A stretch of DNA of 64,000 nucleotides from Candidatus Pseudomonas phytovorans (GCA_029202525.1 CP119325.1:3012001-3076000), one strand, 5' to 3'. Shown: positions 51,565 to 61,162, counted from the stretch's first letter. The notes: generated by a model from the letters alone, not told the origin. Numbers and translations: made by a program.

Positions 51565-51658
51565 GTAGTTACTTATTCTACGCATGCGCAGAAAAACGGC
51601 TTAGCATCCGCCCATCGCAGCGCTGCTCACTATAATCACAATAATGAGGTGTCTTGCC

Positions 51659-53287
51659 GTGCGTACTCTTCCTCAGGACGGAATCAACCTGGCCGCTGGC
51701 GAGGTGACGGGCATGTCGGGCTCTGGCCATCAGTTGCAACGCAGCCTCACCTGGCGAGACGCCTTTTGGGTGACCAGCGGCGTGCCGGTCAGCGTGCTGT
51801 TCACCATCGGCGGTGTGGCCGCGTTCATCGGCCAGCCGGCGTGGTTCATCTGGGTGCTGGCGATGCTGATCGGTTTCGTGCAGTGCTTCACCTATGCGGA
51901 AATATCCGGCCTCTACCCCGATAAGTCCGGCGGCGCTTCGGTGTACGGCGCACTCGGCTGGGTGCGCTACAGCAAGTTCGTCGCGCCGGTGTCGGTGTGG
52001 TGCAACTGGCTGGCCTGGTCGCCAATGCTGGCGCTGGGCACCAGTCTTGCGGCCGGTTACATGCTCAGCAGCCTGTTCCCGGCGGATTCGCTGGTCAACA
52101 CCTGGCAGCTGAAGTTGCTGGACCTGGGCTTCATTACCGAAGGCCTGACCCTGCGGGTCAACGCCACGTTTGTATTGGGCCTGGTGTTCATGCTGATCAC
52201 CTTCTGGCTGCAGCACAGCGGCGCCTCGGCGGCGGCACGGATGCAGCGCATCCTCGGCATCGCCTCGCTGGCACCCTTGCTGTTGGTGTCGCTGGTGCCG
52301 CTGTTCACCGGCGACATGCCGGCCAGCAACTTCCTGCCGCTGTTGCCCCTTAGCCACGATGCGTCAGGTGCTGCAGTGATGGGCAGCTGGAACGCAGCCG
52401 GTATCAGCCTGGCCATGGGGGCGATGTTCCTGGCTTGCTGGTCCACCTTCGCCTTCGAAACGGCGGTTTGCTACACCCGCGAATTCAAAGACCCGCAAAA
52501 AGACACCTTCAAGGCCATCTTCGCCTCGGGCCTGCTGTGCCTGTTCATGTTCATCGTGGTGCCGCTGACTTTCCAGGGCAAGCTGGGCCTGGAGGGTATG
52601 CTGGCGCCGGCCATCGTTGACGGCTCCGGGGTAGGCGCGGCGATGGCACATTTCGTCGGCGGCGGGGCCGTGGTGTTCAACGTGATCATCGTGATGATGG
52701 TGTTGTCGGTGCTGCTGCTGGTAATGACCGCGATGATGGGCTCGTCGCGCACCCTCTATCAGGCTTCGGTGGATGGCTGGCTGCCCAAGTACCTGTCCCA
52801 CGTCAACGAGCACGGTGCGCCGACCCGGGCCATGTGGACCGACCTGGGCTTCAACGTGGTGCTGTTGCTGATGTCCAACTACATGTCGGTGCTGGCCATC
52901 TCCAACGTCTGCTACATGCTCTTCGTCTTCCTCAACCTGCAGTCCGGCTGGATTCACCGGCTGGACCGCGCCGACTGGCCACGCCCTTACAAATGCTCGG
53001 CCTGGCTGTTGGGCCTGGGTGCGCTGTGTGGCTTCATCGACCTGGCCTTCGTGGGCGCCGGCGCCAACTTCCTGGGTGAGAACACCCTGCGTAACGGCCT
53101 GCTGGCGGCGTTGCTGATCGTGCCGGTGTTCATCTACCGGCACTACATCCAGGACAAGGGCCAGTTCCCCGAATCCATGCGCCGCGACATTGAGCTGCCC
53201 CACGCACGTGCGGGCCTGTGGCCTTACCTGGCGTTGCTGCTGGGGGCCGCTGTGGTGTGGATCAGCGCCGAACTCACCGTTATCTGA
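51659..53287 (+). CDS. APC-superfamily amino acid/polyamine permease
   Basis: This 542-aa protein has about 12-13 membrane segments. APC features include FAYAEISGLYPDKSGG-like sequence near residue 80 (FTYAEISGLYPDKSGGASV) and TFAFETAVCYTREFKDPQK near 280. The GTG at 51659 follows GAGG at good spacing; an in-frame ATG at 51644 is the alternative. The upstream TTGCGCA sites and the catabolic genes after it suggest import of an amine or amino-acid derivative used by the downstream enzymes. It is separated from the next gene by 104 nt. Confidence 0.88.
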   Translation: MRTLPQDGINLAAGEVTGMSGSGHQLQRSLTWRDAFWVTSGVPVSVLFTIGGVAAFIGQPAWFIWVLAMLIGFVQCFTYAEISGLYPDKSGGASVYGALGWVRYSKFVAPVSVWCNWLAWSPMLALGTSLAAGYMLSSLFPADSLVNTWQLKLLDLGFITEGLTLRVNATFVLGLVFMLITFWLQHSGASAAARMQRILGIASLAPLLLVSLVPLFTGDMPASNFLPLLPLSHDASGAAVMGSWNAAGISLAMGAMFLACWSTFAFETAVCYTREFKDPQKDTFKAIFASGLLCLFMFIVVPLTFQGKLGLEGMLAPAIVDGSGVGAAMAHFVGGGAVVFNVIIVMMVLSVLLLVMTAMMGSSRTLYQASVDGWLPKYLSHVNEHGAPTRAMWTDLGFNVVLLLMSNYMSVLAISNVCYMLFVFLNLQSGWIHRLDRADWPRPYKCSAWLLGLGALCGFIDLAFVGAGANFLGENTLRNGLLAALLIVPVFIYRHYIQDKGQFPESMRRDIELPHARAGLWPYLALLLGAAVVWISAELTVI

Positions 53288-53391
53288 CCTTCTAGAAACC
53301 ACCGGCCATGCCGGGTGCAGGCTGCGCTCTACGCGCCCAGCCTTGGGGACGCCTGCGCCCGCGTAAAGCCGACGAACCACCGGAGACGCCG

Positions 53392-54231
53392 ATGAAAACC
53401 GATAATCAGGCCAGGCAGTACTGGCCGCAGCGCAAGTCCACCGCCGTGTCGCTGACCTTCGATGTTGACGCCGAAGCCGGCTACCTGGGCGAGAGCCCAA
53501 GTTTCGCCCGGCGCCTGACCAGCCTGTCCGAAGGCCGCTTTGGCGTAACCCGCGGCGTGCCGCGCATTCTCGAACTGCTGCGCCGCCATGGCATTGCGGC
53601 AACCTTCTTTGTGCCGGGCTACACCGCCGAGCAGCACCCACAGTTGGTCGAAACGCTGCTGCAGGCCGGGCATGAGGTCGGCCACCACGGCCATATGCAC
53701 CTGCGCAGCGACAAAGTCTCGGTGCAGGAGCAGGTGGACGAGATGGAGCGTGGCCTGGAAGCCCTGGCTCGTGCCGGTGCGCCGAAGCCTGCGGGGTATC
53801 GCTCGTCGTCCTGGGAGCTGACCCCGGAAACCTTCGCGCTTCTGCTGCGCCATGGCTTCGCCTACGACTCCAGCTGCATGGGCGACGACCGCCCTTACGT
53901 GGAAACCTGCAATGGCGCCTCGATTCTTGAACTGCCTGTGCACTGGTCGCTGGACGATTACCCGATGTTCGGCTGGGGCATCGACAACGGTGGCAACTTC
54001 AGCCACCCGCGCATGCTGTTCGATACCTGGCTGGCCGAGTACGAATCGGCGCGCCGGGATGCACGCCACACCAGTTTCACCATGCACCCCGAGGTGATCG
54101 GCCGTGCTGCGCGCTTCGAGCAACTGGAGCGCCTGGTAGAGCGCATGGTCAGCGATGGCGACGTGTGGTTTGCCCGCCTGGATGCCGTGGCTACCCATGT
54201 GGCGCCCCAGCTTGTGAAGGGGGCCGCATGA
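53392..54231 (+). CDS. NodB/polysaccharide deacetylase-family C-N hydrolase
   Basis: This 279-aa protein has the NodB-type fold: the metal-site TFDVDAEAGYL near residue 20 and the HHGHMHLRSDK segment near 100. The late GWGIDNGGNFSHP and FTMHPEVIGR segments are like the PuuE-allantoinase, cyclic-imidase and PgdA subgroup rather than chitin deacetylases. Members of that subgroup hydrolyse cyclic amides or imides in the cytoplasm, and there is no signal peptide here. The start follows GGAG. The stop overlaps the next start by 4 nt (ATGA). Confidence 0.85.
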   Translation: MKTDNQARQYWPQRKSTAVSLTFDVDAEAGYLGESPSFARRLTSLSEGRFGVTRGVPRILELLRRHGIAATFFVPGYTAEQHPQLVETLLQAGHEVGHHGHMHLRSDKVSVQEQVDEMERGLEALARAGAPKPAGYRSSSWELTPETFALLLRHGFAYDSSCMGDDRPYVETCNGASILELPVHWSLDDYPMFGWGIDNGGNFSHPRMLFDTWLAEYESARRDARHTSFTMHPEVIGRAARFEQLERLVERMVSDGDVWFARLDAVATHVAPQLVKGAA

Positions 54232-55283
54232 GCCCGGTCATTTTCCGCTCGCAGGTGTGCACCCCGTTCAACCGTGGCCGTGAGTTCGGCGAAGTGTTCG
54301 CCGGCAAGGTACGCCAGGCGGTAAGCACCTATGAAGCCTTGTTCGCCCGTGTGGCCAAGCGCCCCTACGATTTGCACGCGCTGGGCAGCCAGGCGCTGGC
54401 GGCAATCGCCGCGTTCGCCGCCCCCTTGCATGAAGAAATCCTGGGTATCGCCGCCGGTGCAGGGTTGGCGCCCGAGCAGGTGGGTGCCATCAACGCACGC
54501 ACCGAAATCCTTGCCTACCTGGGCGTTCAGCTGCGCGGCGAATGTTCGACCGTGGTGCTGGCCGATCCCTTCGGTGCGCCAGTCACTGCCCAGACCTGGG
54601 ACTGGTACGCCGAATTTGCCGGGCTCTGGCTGGTATGGGAGATCCCCCATGCTGACGGGCGCCTGACCACCACCGTGACGGAGTACGGCATCGTTGGCAA
54701 ACCCGGGGTGAACGACCGTGGACTGGGTGTGCATTTCAACATTCTCCATCACCAGCGCGACGGCGAAGGCATCGGCCTGCCGGTGCATGTGCTGTCGCGC
54801 TGGCTGCTGGACAGCTGCGCCGACATCAACCACGCGCTGCAACTGTGCCACGCCGCACCCGTGTCGGCCTCCAGCGTGCTGACCTTGGTGGCGGCGGAGC
54901 AGGGGGCGAGTGCGGCCGTGTCGGTGGAACTGCACCCTGGCGGCCCGGCACTGGTGTTCCCTGATGCGGCCGGGTTGCTGATCCACACCAACCATTTTCT
55001 GGCCGACGCCGTGCGGCCCTACGACACCGAGCCTGCGGCCTACCCCGACACGCTGGTGCGCCACGACCTGCTGCGCCGGCGCCTGACCGGGCGTAGGCAA
55101 CTTAGCGAGCGGGACCTGCTTGGCGCGCTGAACAGCCACCTGGGCAGCACCGGCGCGCTGTGCTGCCACCCCGACCCGGCACTGCCCGAAACCGGCCAGT
55201 ACGCCACGCTGGCCAGCATTTGCCTGGACGTGCCCGCCGGCACCTTGCGCGCGTTGCCCGGCGGCCCGTGCCGGCACCTGTAA
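54228..55283 (+). CDS. C45-family Ntn hydrolase (acyltransferase/amidohydrolase-like)
   Basis: This 351-aa protein resembles isopenicillin-N acyltransferase and other C45 proteins. The probable nucleophile is the Cys in QLRGECSTVVLADP (about residue 107), where these proenzymes cleave themselves. WDWYAEFAG and GIVGKPGVNDRGLGVHFNIL are typical of the family. The known relative carcinine/N-beta-alanyl-amine hydrolase splits beta-alanyl amides. Here it probably cleaves or transfers an acyl-amine. It is translationally coupled to the NodB-type gene. Confidence 0.82.
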   Translation: MSPVIFRSQVCTPFNRGREFGEVFAGKVRQAVSTYEALFARVAKRPYDLHALGSQALAAIAAFAAPLHEEILGIAAGAGLAPEQVGAINARTEILAYLGVQLRGECSTVVLADPFGAPVTAQTWDWYAEFAGLWLVWEIPHADGRLTTTVTEYGIVGKPGVNDRGLGVHFNILHHQRDGEGIGLPVHVLSRWLLDSCADINHALQLCHAAPVSASSVLTLVAAEQGASAAVSVELHPGGPALVFPDAAGLLIHTNHFLADAVRPYDTEPAAYPDTLVRHDLLRRRLTGRRQLSERDLLGALNSHLGSTGALCCHPDPALPETGQYATLASICLDVPAGTLRALPGGPCRHL

Positions 55284-55316
55284 ACCTTTTTACCCCAACC
55301 CACTGGAGCCATACCC

Positions 55317-55733
55317 ATGCTCAAGCTCAAACGCCTCGACAACATGGACATCCTCAGCAACGACGTGCAGCGCCTGGTCGACTTCTATCACGGCACCCTC
55401 GGCCTGGGCTTCTTCCTGCCCTACGTGGCCGAGGAAAAGTGGGCCGCCATCGAAATGGGCAACGTCACCCTGTACCTGTTCCACACCACCAGCACTGCTC
55501 CCGTGGAGCGCCGCACTGCAGTGAACCTGGAGGACAAGCCAGGCTTCGACTCGTTCGCCTTCGAGGTGGAAAACCTCGACGAGGCCATCGCCTACCTGAA
55601 CGGCAAGGTCGAGTGGGTCACCGCCAACCCTATCGAGTGGCAGCACCCCAACGGCACGCGCTACCGCTACCGCCCGATGTTCGACCCGGACGGCAACATG
55701 CTCTACATCACCGAACCGCACAAGACCGTGTAA
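55317..55733 (+). CDS. VOC (glyoxalase/dioxygenase-fold) protein
   Basis: This 138-aa protein has a single vicinal-oxygen-chelate domain with two beta-alpha-beta modules (LGLGFFLPYVAEEKWAAIEM and YRPMFDPDGNMLYITEPH). A metal-dependent isomerase, lyase or dioxygenase role is possible, or a simple binding role. It lies 33 nt after the C45 gene with its own ribosome site, within the operon. Confidence 0.85.
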   Translation: MLKLKRLDNMDILSNDVQRLVDFYHGTLGLGFFLPYVAEEKWAAIEMGNVTLYLFHTTSTAPVERRTAVNLEDKPGFDSFAFEVENLDEAIAYLNGKVEWVTANPIEWQHPNGTRYRYRPMFDPDGNMLYITEPHKTV

Positions 55734-55760
55734 ACCACCGCCAGCCAACGAGTACTGAAC

Positions 55761-56576
55761 ATGCCTTCCAGCCAGATCCAAGCAACAACCCGGCAAGTGC
55801 CACAGCGTGTACTCGACCTGTCGCCCCAGGCGCGCAGCCTTGAGGGCCGGGTGGCGCTGATTACCGGTGCCGGGCGCGGGGCCGGGCGTGCCCACGCGCG
55901 CCTGCTGGCCGCCCGCGGCGCTGCCGTGGCGGTGGTCGACATCGACGCCGAGGTGGCCCGTGACACGGCCGCCGAGATCGAGGCAGCCGGCGGCCGGGCA
56001 GTACCCTTTGCCTGCGACATCACTGACCGCGCATCGGGCGAGCGGCTGGTGGCGCAGGTGGCGGCAGCGCTCGGCGGGCTCGATATCCTGGTGCACAACG
56101 CCGGGCTGATCTACTCCATGACCGGCCTTGAAGCCACCGACGATGCCAATTTCGACAGGCTGCTGGCAATCAACGTGCAGGCGCCGCTGTACCTCACCCG
56201 TGCCGCGCTGGTGCACTTGCGCGCAAGCAGCGCGCCACGGGTGATCTTCATCAATTCGCAGTGGGGCCAGGTGCCTGATGGCCATTCCTACGGCTACATG
56301 GTCAGCAAGGCCGGGCAACTGGGCCTGATGAAAACGCTGGCCAAGGAGTTCGTCGGCGAGGGCATCCTGGTCAATGCCATCACTCCCGGCGCAATCCTGA
56401 CGCGCATGGTCCCCGAGCAGTACATCGCCGCCGAGCAGGCCGCCATTCCCCTGGGCCGCCTGGTGCACCCCGAAGAAATCGCCGCCTTGGTGGCCTTCCT
56501 GGCCAGTGACGAGGCCGCCTTCATCACCGGCCAGGCTATCCCCGTGAACGGCGGGGCGCTGCTGGTCGGCATCTGA
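55761..56576 (+). CDS. Short-chain dehydrogenase/reductase
   Basis: This 271-aa SDR has the cofactor motif ITGAGRGAGRAHARLL, the NNAG-like segment LVHNAGLIYS, the catalytic Ser in IFINSQWGQ and YGYMVSKAGQ (Y-x3-K). It has an N-terminal extension of about 30 aa. It probably oxidises an alcohol made by the operon's other enzymes. The position between VOC and Rieske genes supports one pathway. Confidence 0.88.
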   Translation: MPSSQIQATTRQVPQRVLDLSPQARSLEGRVALITGAGRGAGRAHARLLAARGAAVAVVDIDAEVARDTAAEIEAAGGRAVPFACDITDRASGERLVAQVAAALGGLDILVHNAGLIYSMTGLEATDDANFDRLLAINVQAPLYLTRAALVHLRASSAPRVIFINSQWGQVPDGHSYGYMVSKAGQLGLMKTLAKEFVGEGILVNAITPGAILTRMVPEQYIAAEQAAIPLGRLVHPEEIAALVAFLASDEAAFITGQAIPVNGGALLVGI

Positions 56577-56604
56577 CATAACAAGAAATCCTGAGGAGAA
56601 CACC

Positions 56605-57636
56605 ATGACCCTTCAACTGACCCAACGCCAGCGCGCCGAACAAGCCATGCGCCGCCAGTGGTTCCCGGTGGCCCGTTCGTGCGACCTGGCCACCCCGCAA
56701 TCGGCCACCTTGCTGGGCGAAAAACTGGTGGTGTACCGCACTGCATCCGGCAAGGCGGTGGTGCAGGCCGCGCGCTGCCCGCACCGTGGCGCGGACCTGT
56801 CGCTGGGTGAAGTGCACGGTGAGAACATCGCCTGCCCGTACCACGGCTGGCAGTACAGCGGGCACAACGGCAAATGCAGCCATATCCCGTCGCTGGAGGA
56901 CCAGTGCCGCATTCCCCAGGGCGCAGCAGTGCATACCCATGCCTGCGAGGAACGCTACGGGCATGTGTGGACCGCGCTGGAAACGCCGCTGTTCGAGCTG
57001 TACGACCTGGCCGAATGGCGCGAGTTGGATCTGGAGTGGGCCGCCGCCGAACCGCTGGATTCGCCAACGGGCGTGGCCGTCGCTATCGAGAACTTCGGCG
57101 ATGTGGCGCATTTTGCCTATATCCACCGCGGCATGATGGGCCATGTCAACCCGGTGGTGGAGCCGCTGAACGTGCGCCGTGAAGGGCTGGACATCTGGAT
57201 GGATCGCCCGTTGCAGGCCTGTGAAGGCGAGTGGGCCAACGACGGCGACTGCATGATGAACTACCACATTGTCGCCCCGGGGCTGGTCGCCATCACCTAT
57301 GACTACGAACGCCTGGGCAAGCGGGTGGTGGCCGGCTTTCCGTGCCCGGAGTCCTACGAGCATGTGAAGATTTTCTGGGGTGTGGCCAACGACCGCGACT
57401 ACACGGGCGGCGATCTGCAGGAGTGCCTGCGGGTTGAGGAACTGCTGTACCAGGAAGACCTGCCGGTGGCCGCCACCATCACCCCTGCGGAGATCGACTG
57501 GGACGCCAAGGCCGTGGAGCACTCGGTGCCCGCCGACCTGTACACGCTCAACTACCGCCGCGCGTTCCGCGAGTTCATCGAGCGCGGCCAGGCCCAGCCG
57601 GTGCGCTTGGTAGACAGCCAGCGGGTGTCGTCGTGA
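56605..57636 (+). CDS. Rieske non-heme iron oxygenase, terminal component
   Basis: This 343-aa protein has the Rieske [2Fe-2S] motif C-P-H-R-G ... C-P-Y-H-G-W near residues 58-80. The mononuclear iron motif D-x2-H-x4-H lies in ENFGDVAHFAYIH. Its length and layout resemble VanA-type monooxygenases and demethylases. With the reductase that overlaps its stop it forms a two-component enzyme for O- or N-demethylation or hydroxylation of an unknown compound. Confidence 0.9.
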   Translation: MTLQLTQRQRAEQAMRRQWFPVARSCDLATPQSATLLGEKLVVYRTASGKAVVQAARCPHRGADLSLGEVHGENIACPYHGWQYSGHNGKCSHIPSLEDQCRIPQGAAVHTHACEERYGHVWTALETPLFELYDLAEWRELDLEWAAAEPLDSPTGVAVAIENFGDVAHFAYIHRGMMGHVNPVVEPLNVRREGLDIWMDRPLQACEGEWANDGDCMMNYHIVAPGLVAITYDYERLGKRVVAGFPCPESYEHVKIFWGVANDRDYTGGDLQECLRVEELLYQEDLPVAATITPAEIDWDAKAVEHSVPADLYTLNYRRAFREFIERGQAQPVRLVDSQRVSS

Positions 57637-58586
57637 GCGGCGGGGGCGATTACGTCGAGGTCATCGTCAGCTGCCTGCGGCTGGAGGCCGACGGGATCAT
57701 CTCCCTGGAGCTGACGGCGGATCAGCCGCTGCCAGCCTGGAGTGCCGGGGCGCACGTTGACCTGTTGCTGCCCTCGGGCCTGGTGCGCCAGTACTCGTTG
57801 TGCGGCGACCCTGACGATCGCCGCCGCATGCGCATCGCGGTGTTGCTGGAAGAGGGCGGCCGTGGCGGCTCGCGGGAGGTGCACGGGGCCTTGCAGCTCG
57901 GTCAGCGATTGGCCATTCGAGGGCCGCGCAATGCCTTCCCGCTGGGCGAGGGGCCGTACCTGTTCTTGGCCGGTGGCATCGGCATTACCCCGATTCTGGC
58001 CATGGCGCGTGTCGCCGAGCGTGCAGGTGCCCAGTGGCAACTGCTGTATGGCGGGCGCTCACGGCGCTCGATGGCGTTCATTGACGAGCTGCGGGCGCTG
58101 GGTGGCGGGCGGGTGGAGATCTTGCCGGCCGACGAAGTTGGCCTGCTGGACCTGGACGCAGTGGTCGCTGCCGCGCGCGCCGGGCAGCACGTTTACAGCT
58201 GCGGGCCGGCGGCGCTGCTTGATGCGTTGAGCGCGCGTTTTGCCGCTGCCGGGCTGGAAGGCCATCTGCACCTTGAACGCTTTGCCCCGGCTGCGCCGCC
58301 ACCGGCCGCCGAGGGCGAGGGCACACTGAAAGTGATCCTGGCGCGCAGCGGTGGCGAGGTGTTGGTTGAACCCGGCTGCACCATCATGGCCGCCCTGCGC
58401 GCCGCCGGGCATACGGTGGCGTCGTCGTGCGAGCAGGGCGTGTGCGGCATGTGCGAGACGAGGGTGCTGGATGGCGTGCCCGACCACCGTGACATGCTGC
58501 TCAGTGAAAGCGAGCGGGCCCGCGGTGATGTAATGATGCTGTGTGTGTCGCGGGCACGCACGCCTACGCTGACGTTGGACCTTTGA
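57633..58586 (+). CDS. VanB/PDR-type oxygenase reductase
   Basis: This 317-aa protein has FAD/FMN-binding and NAD-binding domains and a C-terminal plant-type [2Fe-2S] ferredoxin domain. The motif CEQGVCGMCETRV supplies the Cys-x4-Cys-x2-Cys cluster ligands. GPYLFLAGGIGITPILAMA is the nucleotide-binding segment. It passes electrons from NAD(P)H to the Rieske protein encoded just upstream. The GTG start overlaps the oxygenase stop by 4 nt. Confidence 0.92.
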   Translation: MSGGGDYVEVIVSCLRLEADGIISLELTADQPLPAWSAGAHVDLLLPSGLVRQYSLCGDPDDRRRMRIAVLLEEGGRGGSREVHGALQLGQRLAIRGPRNAFPLGEGPYLFLAGGIGITPILAMARVAERAGAQWQLLYGGRSRRSMAFIDELRALGGGRVEILPADEVGLLDLDAVVAAARAGQHVYSCGPAALLDALSARFAAAGLEGHLHLERFAPAAPPPAAEGEGTLKVILARSGGEVLVEPGCTIMAALRAAGHTVASSCEQGVCGMCETRVLDGVPDHRDMLLSESERARGDVMMLCVSRARTPTLTLDL

Positions 58587-58615
58587 AAAAAAAGGGGGCT
58601 GCAAAAGCGGCCCCC
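58586..58615 (-). terminator. Terminator between the Rieske operon and dsdC
   Basis: gggggctgc-aaaa-gcggccccc makes a 9-bp stem with one G-T pair. On the minus strand it is followed by eight T, so it is a strong terminator for dsdC transcription arriving from the right. It also abuts the reductase stop codon and may act on that operon. The following ~180 nt (58616-58797) are AT-rich without a gene. Confidence 0.7.
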
Positions 58616-58797
58616 ACTGTCGTTGATTTGGTGTGCAGGGGAATTGAGGGTTTGTTGGGTAAGTTTAAATCCAAAATATTGTGGCTTAACGGAATTAAAT
58701 TGCCATTAGCACACAAAATAATGGATTTATCCGGCTTGAATGTGGCTGATCAATTTGCAAGCGTTGCCGGCCAGCGGTCACCCGGTGTTCATCGAAC

Positions 58798-59757
58798 TCA
58801 TTGCTGCTGAAGTCCCTGCGCAAGGTTGAACTGCGCTTCTTTCACCAGCCAGTCGATCAACACCTCAAGCCGTTTGGGCATCGCATCATGCTGCGGGTGA
58901 ACCAGGTAGTAGCCGTAATTGGACGTGTCGAGGAACCCGCCAAAAGGCAACACCAGTTCACCCCTGTGAATGCGTTCACGCACCAGCTGTTCCCGGCCAA
59001 TGGCGATGCCAACGTGATTCAGCGCGGCCAGCGTGCAAAGGTCAGAGCGATCGAATGTCAGGAACCTGCGAGGCAGGGTGATATCAGCCCCCGAGTGGCT
59101 GGCCCACAGCTGCCATTCCGCATCGAATGCCGCGTTGTCCCAGGCCGCCACATCATGCAAGGCGGTGCAGCGCCCCAGTTGCTGCAGGTCGCCGGCCAAC
59201 CCATGGGTTTCTGCGTAATGGGGAGAACAGACCGGGGCAATCCGTTCGCCCATCAGGTGAATGCTCGCAAGCCCTGGGTGATGTCCATCCGAATAACACA
59301 GCATCAGGTCGATCTTGCGGGTTCGGTAATCGATGCTTTCGTTACCCACCCTGATGTCCAATTGGATATCAGGGTAGCGGGACGTAAACTGTGCAAGGCG
59401 TGGCACCAGCCAGCACTGGGCGACTGACGGGCGAACATACAGCGTCAGCTGGCCGGCAATTTCGCCATGAGCGCGGTTATAAACCGCTTCGTTGATCTCA
59501 TCCATCGAGCGCTGCATGACCGCGAACAGGCGTTCGCCGTCTTCAGTCAGGCTCACTTTGCGTGGCATGCGGTTGAACAGTTTCAGCGCCAACTCACGTT
59601 CGAGCCGGTTGATACGGTGGCTCACGGCGCTTGCGCTCAGGCACAGCTCATCCGCCGCGCGCGCAAAGCTCAGGTAGCGCGCAGCGACCAGAAAGACATG
59701 CAGGCTGCCCAGATGAGCGCCATTGAGCTTGACTGCGCCGCGGCCGGGCTTGTTCAT
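58798..59757 (-). CDS. dsdC: LysR-family activator DsdC
   Basis: This 319-aa protein has a LysR HTH (RYLSFARAADELCLSASAVSHRINRLE) and an effector domain of the GcvA/DsdC subgroup. It starts 21 nt after dsdA on the same strand. In E. coli, dsdC is divergent from dsdXA and activates it in response to D-serine; here it lies at the end of the operon. The identity rests mainly on the dsdXA neighbours. Confidence 0.85.
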   Translation of the reverse strand: MNKPGRGAVKLNGAHLGSLHVFLVAARYLSFARAADELCLSASAVSHRINRLERELALKLFNRMPRKVSLTEDGERLFAVMQRSMDEINEAVYNRAHGEIAGQLTLYVRPSVAQCWLVPRLAQFTSRYPDIQLDIRVGNESIDYRTRKIDLMLCYSDGHHPGLASIHLMGERIAPVCSPHYAETHGLAGDLQQLGRCTALHDVAAWDNAAFDAEWQLWASHSGADITLPRRFLTFDRSDLCTLAALNHVGIAIGREQLVRERIHRGELVLPFGGFLDTSNYGYYLVHPQHDAMPKRLEVLIDWLVKEAQFNLAQGLQQQ

Positions 59758-59778
59758 TCAACATTCCTTGCGCACAGC

Positions 59779-61128
59779 TTAAGCGCGCGTCTGCAGGGCG
59801 CGGCCTTTCGCCAGGTACGCATCAAATTCAGATTCTGGAACCATGCTTCCGCCCGTTCCCCATACAAGGTGGGTAGCATTTTGCAGCTGGGTTGGGGTAA
59901 AGCCCAGGCGTGTCAGGTATGCCGTGGATTGTAATACACGTGCCATGCCGGGCACGCCCGCCAGCGCAGAAGGTTCCAGCTTGAACTTGTCCTGCTCGAA
60001 GGCAATCACCATCAGGCGGTACAGTTCTTCGTCGGTCACGGTGTAGTAGCCATCGATTAGCCGCTGCATGGCTTTGCCGACAAACCCGGACGGGCGCCCG
60101 ACCGCCAGGCCATCGGCGGCGGTGATGTTGTCGATGCCAAAGTCCTGCACGCTGGTTTCATCGTGCAGGCCGGTGTACACCCCCAGCAGCATGCAGGGCG
60201 AGTGGGTGGGCTCGGCGAACACGCAGTGCACCGCATCACCGAATTCCAGCTTCAAACCGAAGGCGACGCCGCCAGGGCCACCGCCAACACCGCAGGGCAG
60301 GTAGACAAACAGTGGATGGTCGGCGTCTACCTTGATGCCGGCCTGGTCAAACTGGCGAGCCAGGCGCTGCGCGGCTACGGCATAGCCCAGAAAGAGTTGC
60401 GGGGAGTTCTCGTCGTCAACGAAGTAGCAGCTGGGGTCGGACGCTGCCTGCTGTCGCCCTTGCTCGACGGCAACGCTGTAGTCCGACGCGTGTTCAACAA
60501 CCGTTACGCCATGGGCGCGCAGCTTGTCCTTTTTCCACTGCCTGGCGTCGGACGACATGTGCACGCTGACCTGGAAGCCCAGCTTGGCGCTCATGATACC
60601 GATCGACAAACCCAGGTTGCCGGTCGAGCCTACGGCGATCTTGTATTGGCTGAAGAACGCCCGAGCCTGCTCGCTGGCCAGTGCGGCATAGTCATCGGAG
60701 CATGTGATGAGGCCAGCGGCCAAGGCCAGATCCTCAGCGTGCTTGAGCACCTCATGAATGCCGCCGCGGGCCTTGATGGAGCCAGAAATGGGCAGGTCAC
60801 TGTCTGCCTTGAGCCACAGGCTACCCACGTCCTGCAGTGCCCCTTCTTCGATCAGTTGCTTGCGAAGCTGCGGCAGTGGGGCGATGTGCGATTCGATAAC
60901 TCCGCCGGTAGCTGCGGTTTCGGGAAACACTGTTGCAAGATAGGGCGCGAACCTCAGCAGCCGCTCGCTTGTGGCCCGCACATCGTCAGCCGTCAGGCCC
61001 ACGTCGCTCAGTGCTGCTGACGCACTGGCAATACCAGGGTTGAACCAGCTGGTTTCTTTCATGGCGACCAGATCGCTGATGATCGGATGGCTTTGTTGCC
61101 AGGCTTGGAGGGTTTTTCCGTGAATCAT
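59779..61128 (-). CDS. dsdA: D-serine ammonia-lyase DsdA
   Basis: This 449-aa PLP enzyme has the PLP-lysine motif ISGSIKARGG near residue 115, as in E. coli DsdA (K118). Other segments include KIAVGSTGNLGLSIGIMSA and the glycine-rich PCGVGGGPGGVAFGLK. It converts D-serine to pyruvate and ammonia in the cytoplasm. The start MIHGKTLQAW follows AGGTGA; a longer in-frame version begins 14 codons upstream. Confidence 0.95.
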   Translation of the reverse strand: MIHGKTLQAWQQSHPIISDLVAMKETSWFNPGIASASAALSDVGLTADDVRATSERLLRFAPYLATVFPETAATGGVIESHIAPLPQLRKQLIEEGALQDVGSLWLKADSDLPISGSIKARGGIHEVLKHAEDLALAAGLITCSDDYAALASEQARAFFSQYKIAVGSTGNLGLSIGIMSAKLGFQVSVHMSSDARQWKKDKLRAHGVTVVEHASDYSVAVEQGRQQAASDPSCYFVDDENSPQLFLGYAVAAQRLARQFDQAGIKVDADHPLFVYLPCGVGGGPGGVAFGLKLEFGDAVHCVFAEPTHSPCMLLGVYTGLHDETSVQDFGIDNITAADGLAVGRPSGFVGKAMQRLIDGYYTVTDEELYRLMVIAFEQDKFKLEPSALAGVPGMARVLQSTAYLTRLGFTPTQLQNATHLVWGTGGSMVPESEFDAYLAKGRALQTRA

Positions 61129-61162
61129 GATTTCACCTGTAGCGCAGTCTTTGCACAGTAGA

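Larger units (their letters stand above)
51109..51658. other. 550-nt intergenic region with long inverted repeat and regulator sites
   Basis: No gene is seen here. It holds the 65-bp inverted repeat (51139-51385) and, nearer the permease, TTGCGCA repeats and the permease promoter. GC content falls sharply after about 51500. Confidence 0.6.

Noticed and set aside
58541..58810. Open frame of 89 codons over the end of the Rieske reductase gene
   Set aside because: It overlaps the C-terminus of a firm gene and then runs through a terminator hairpin and AT-rich non-coding DNA.
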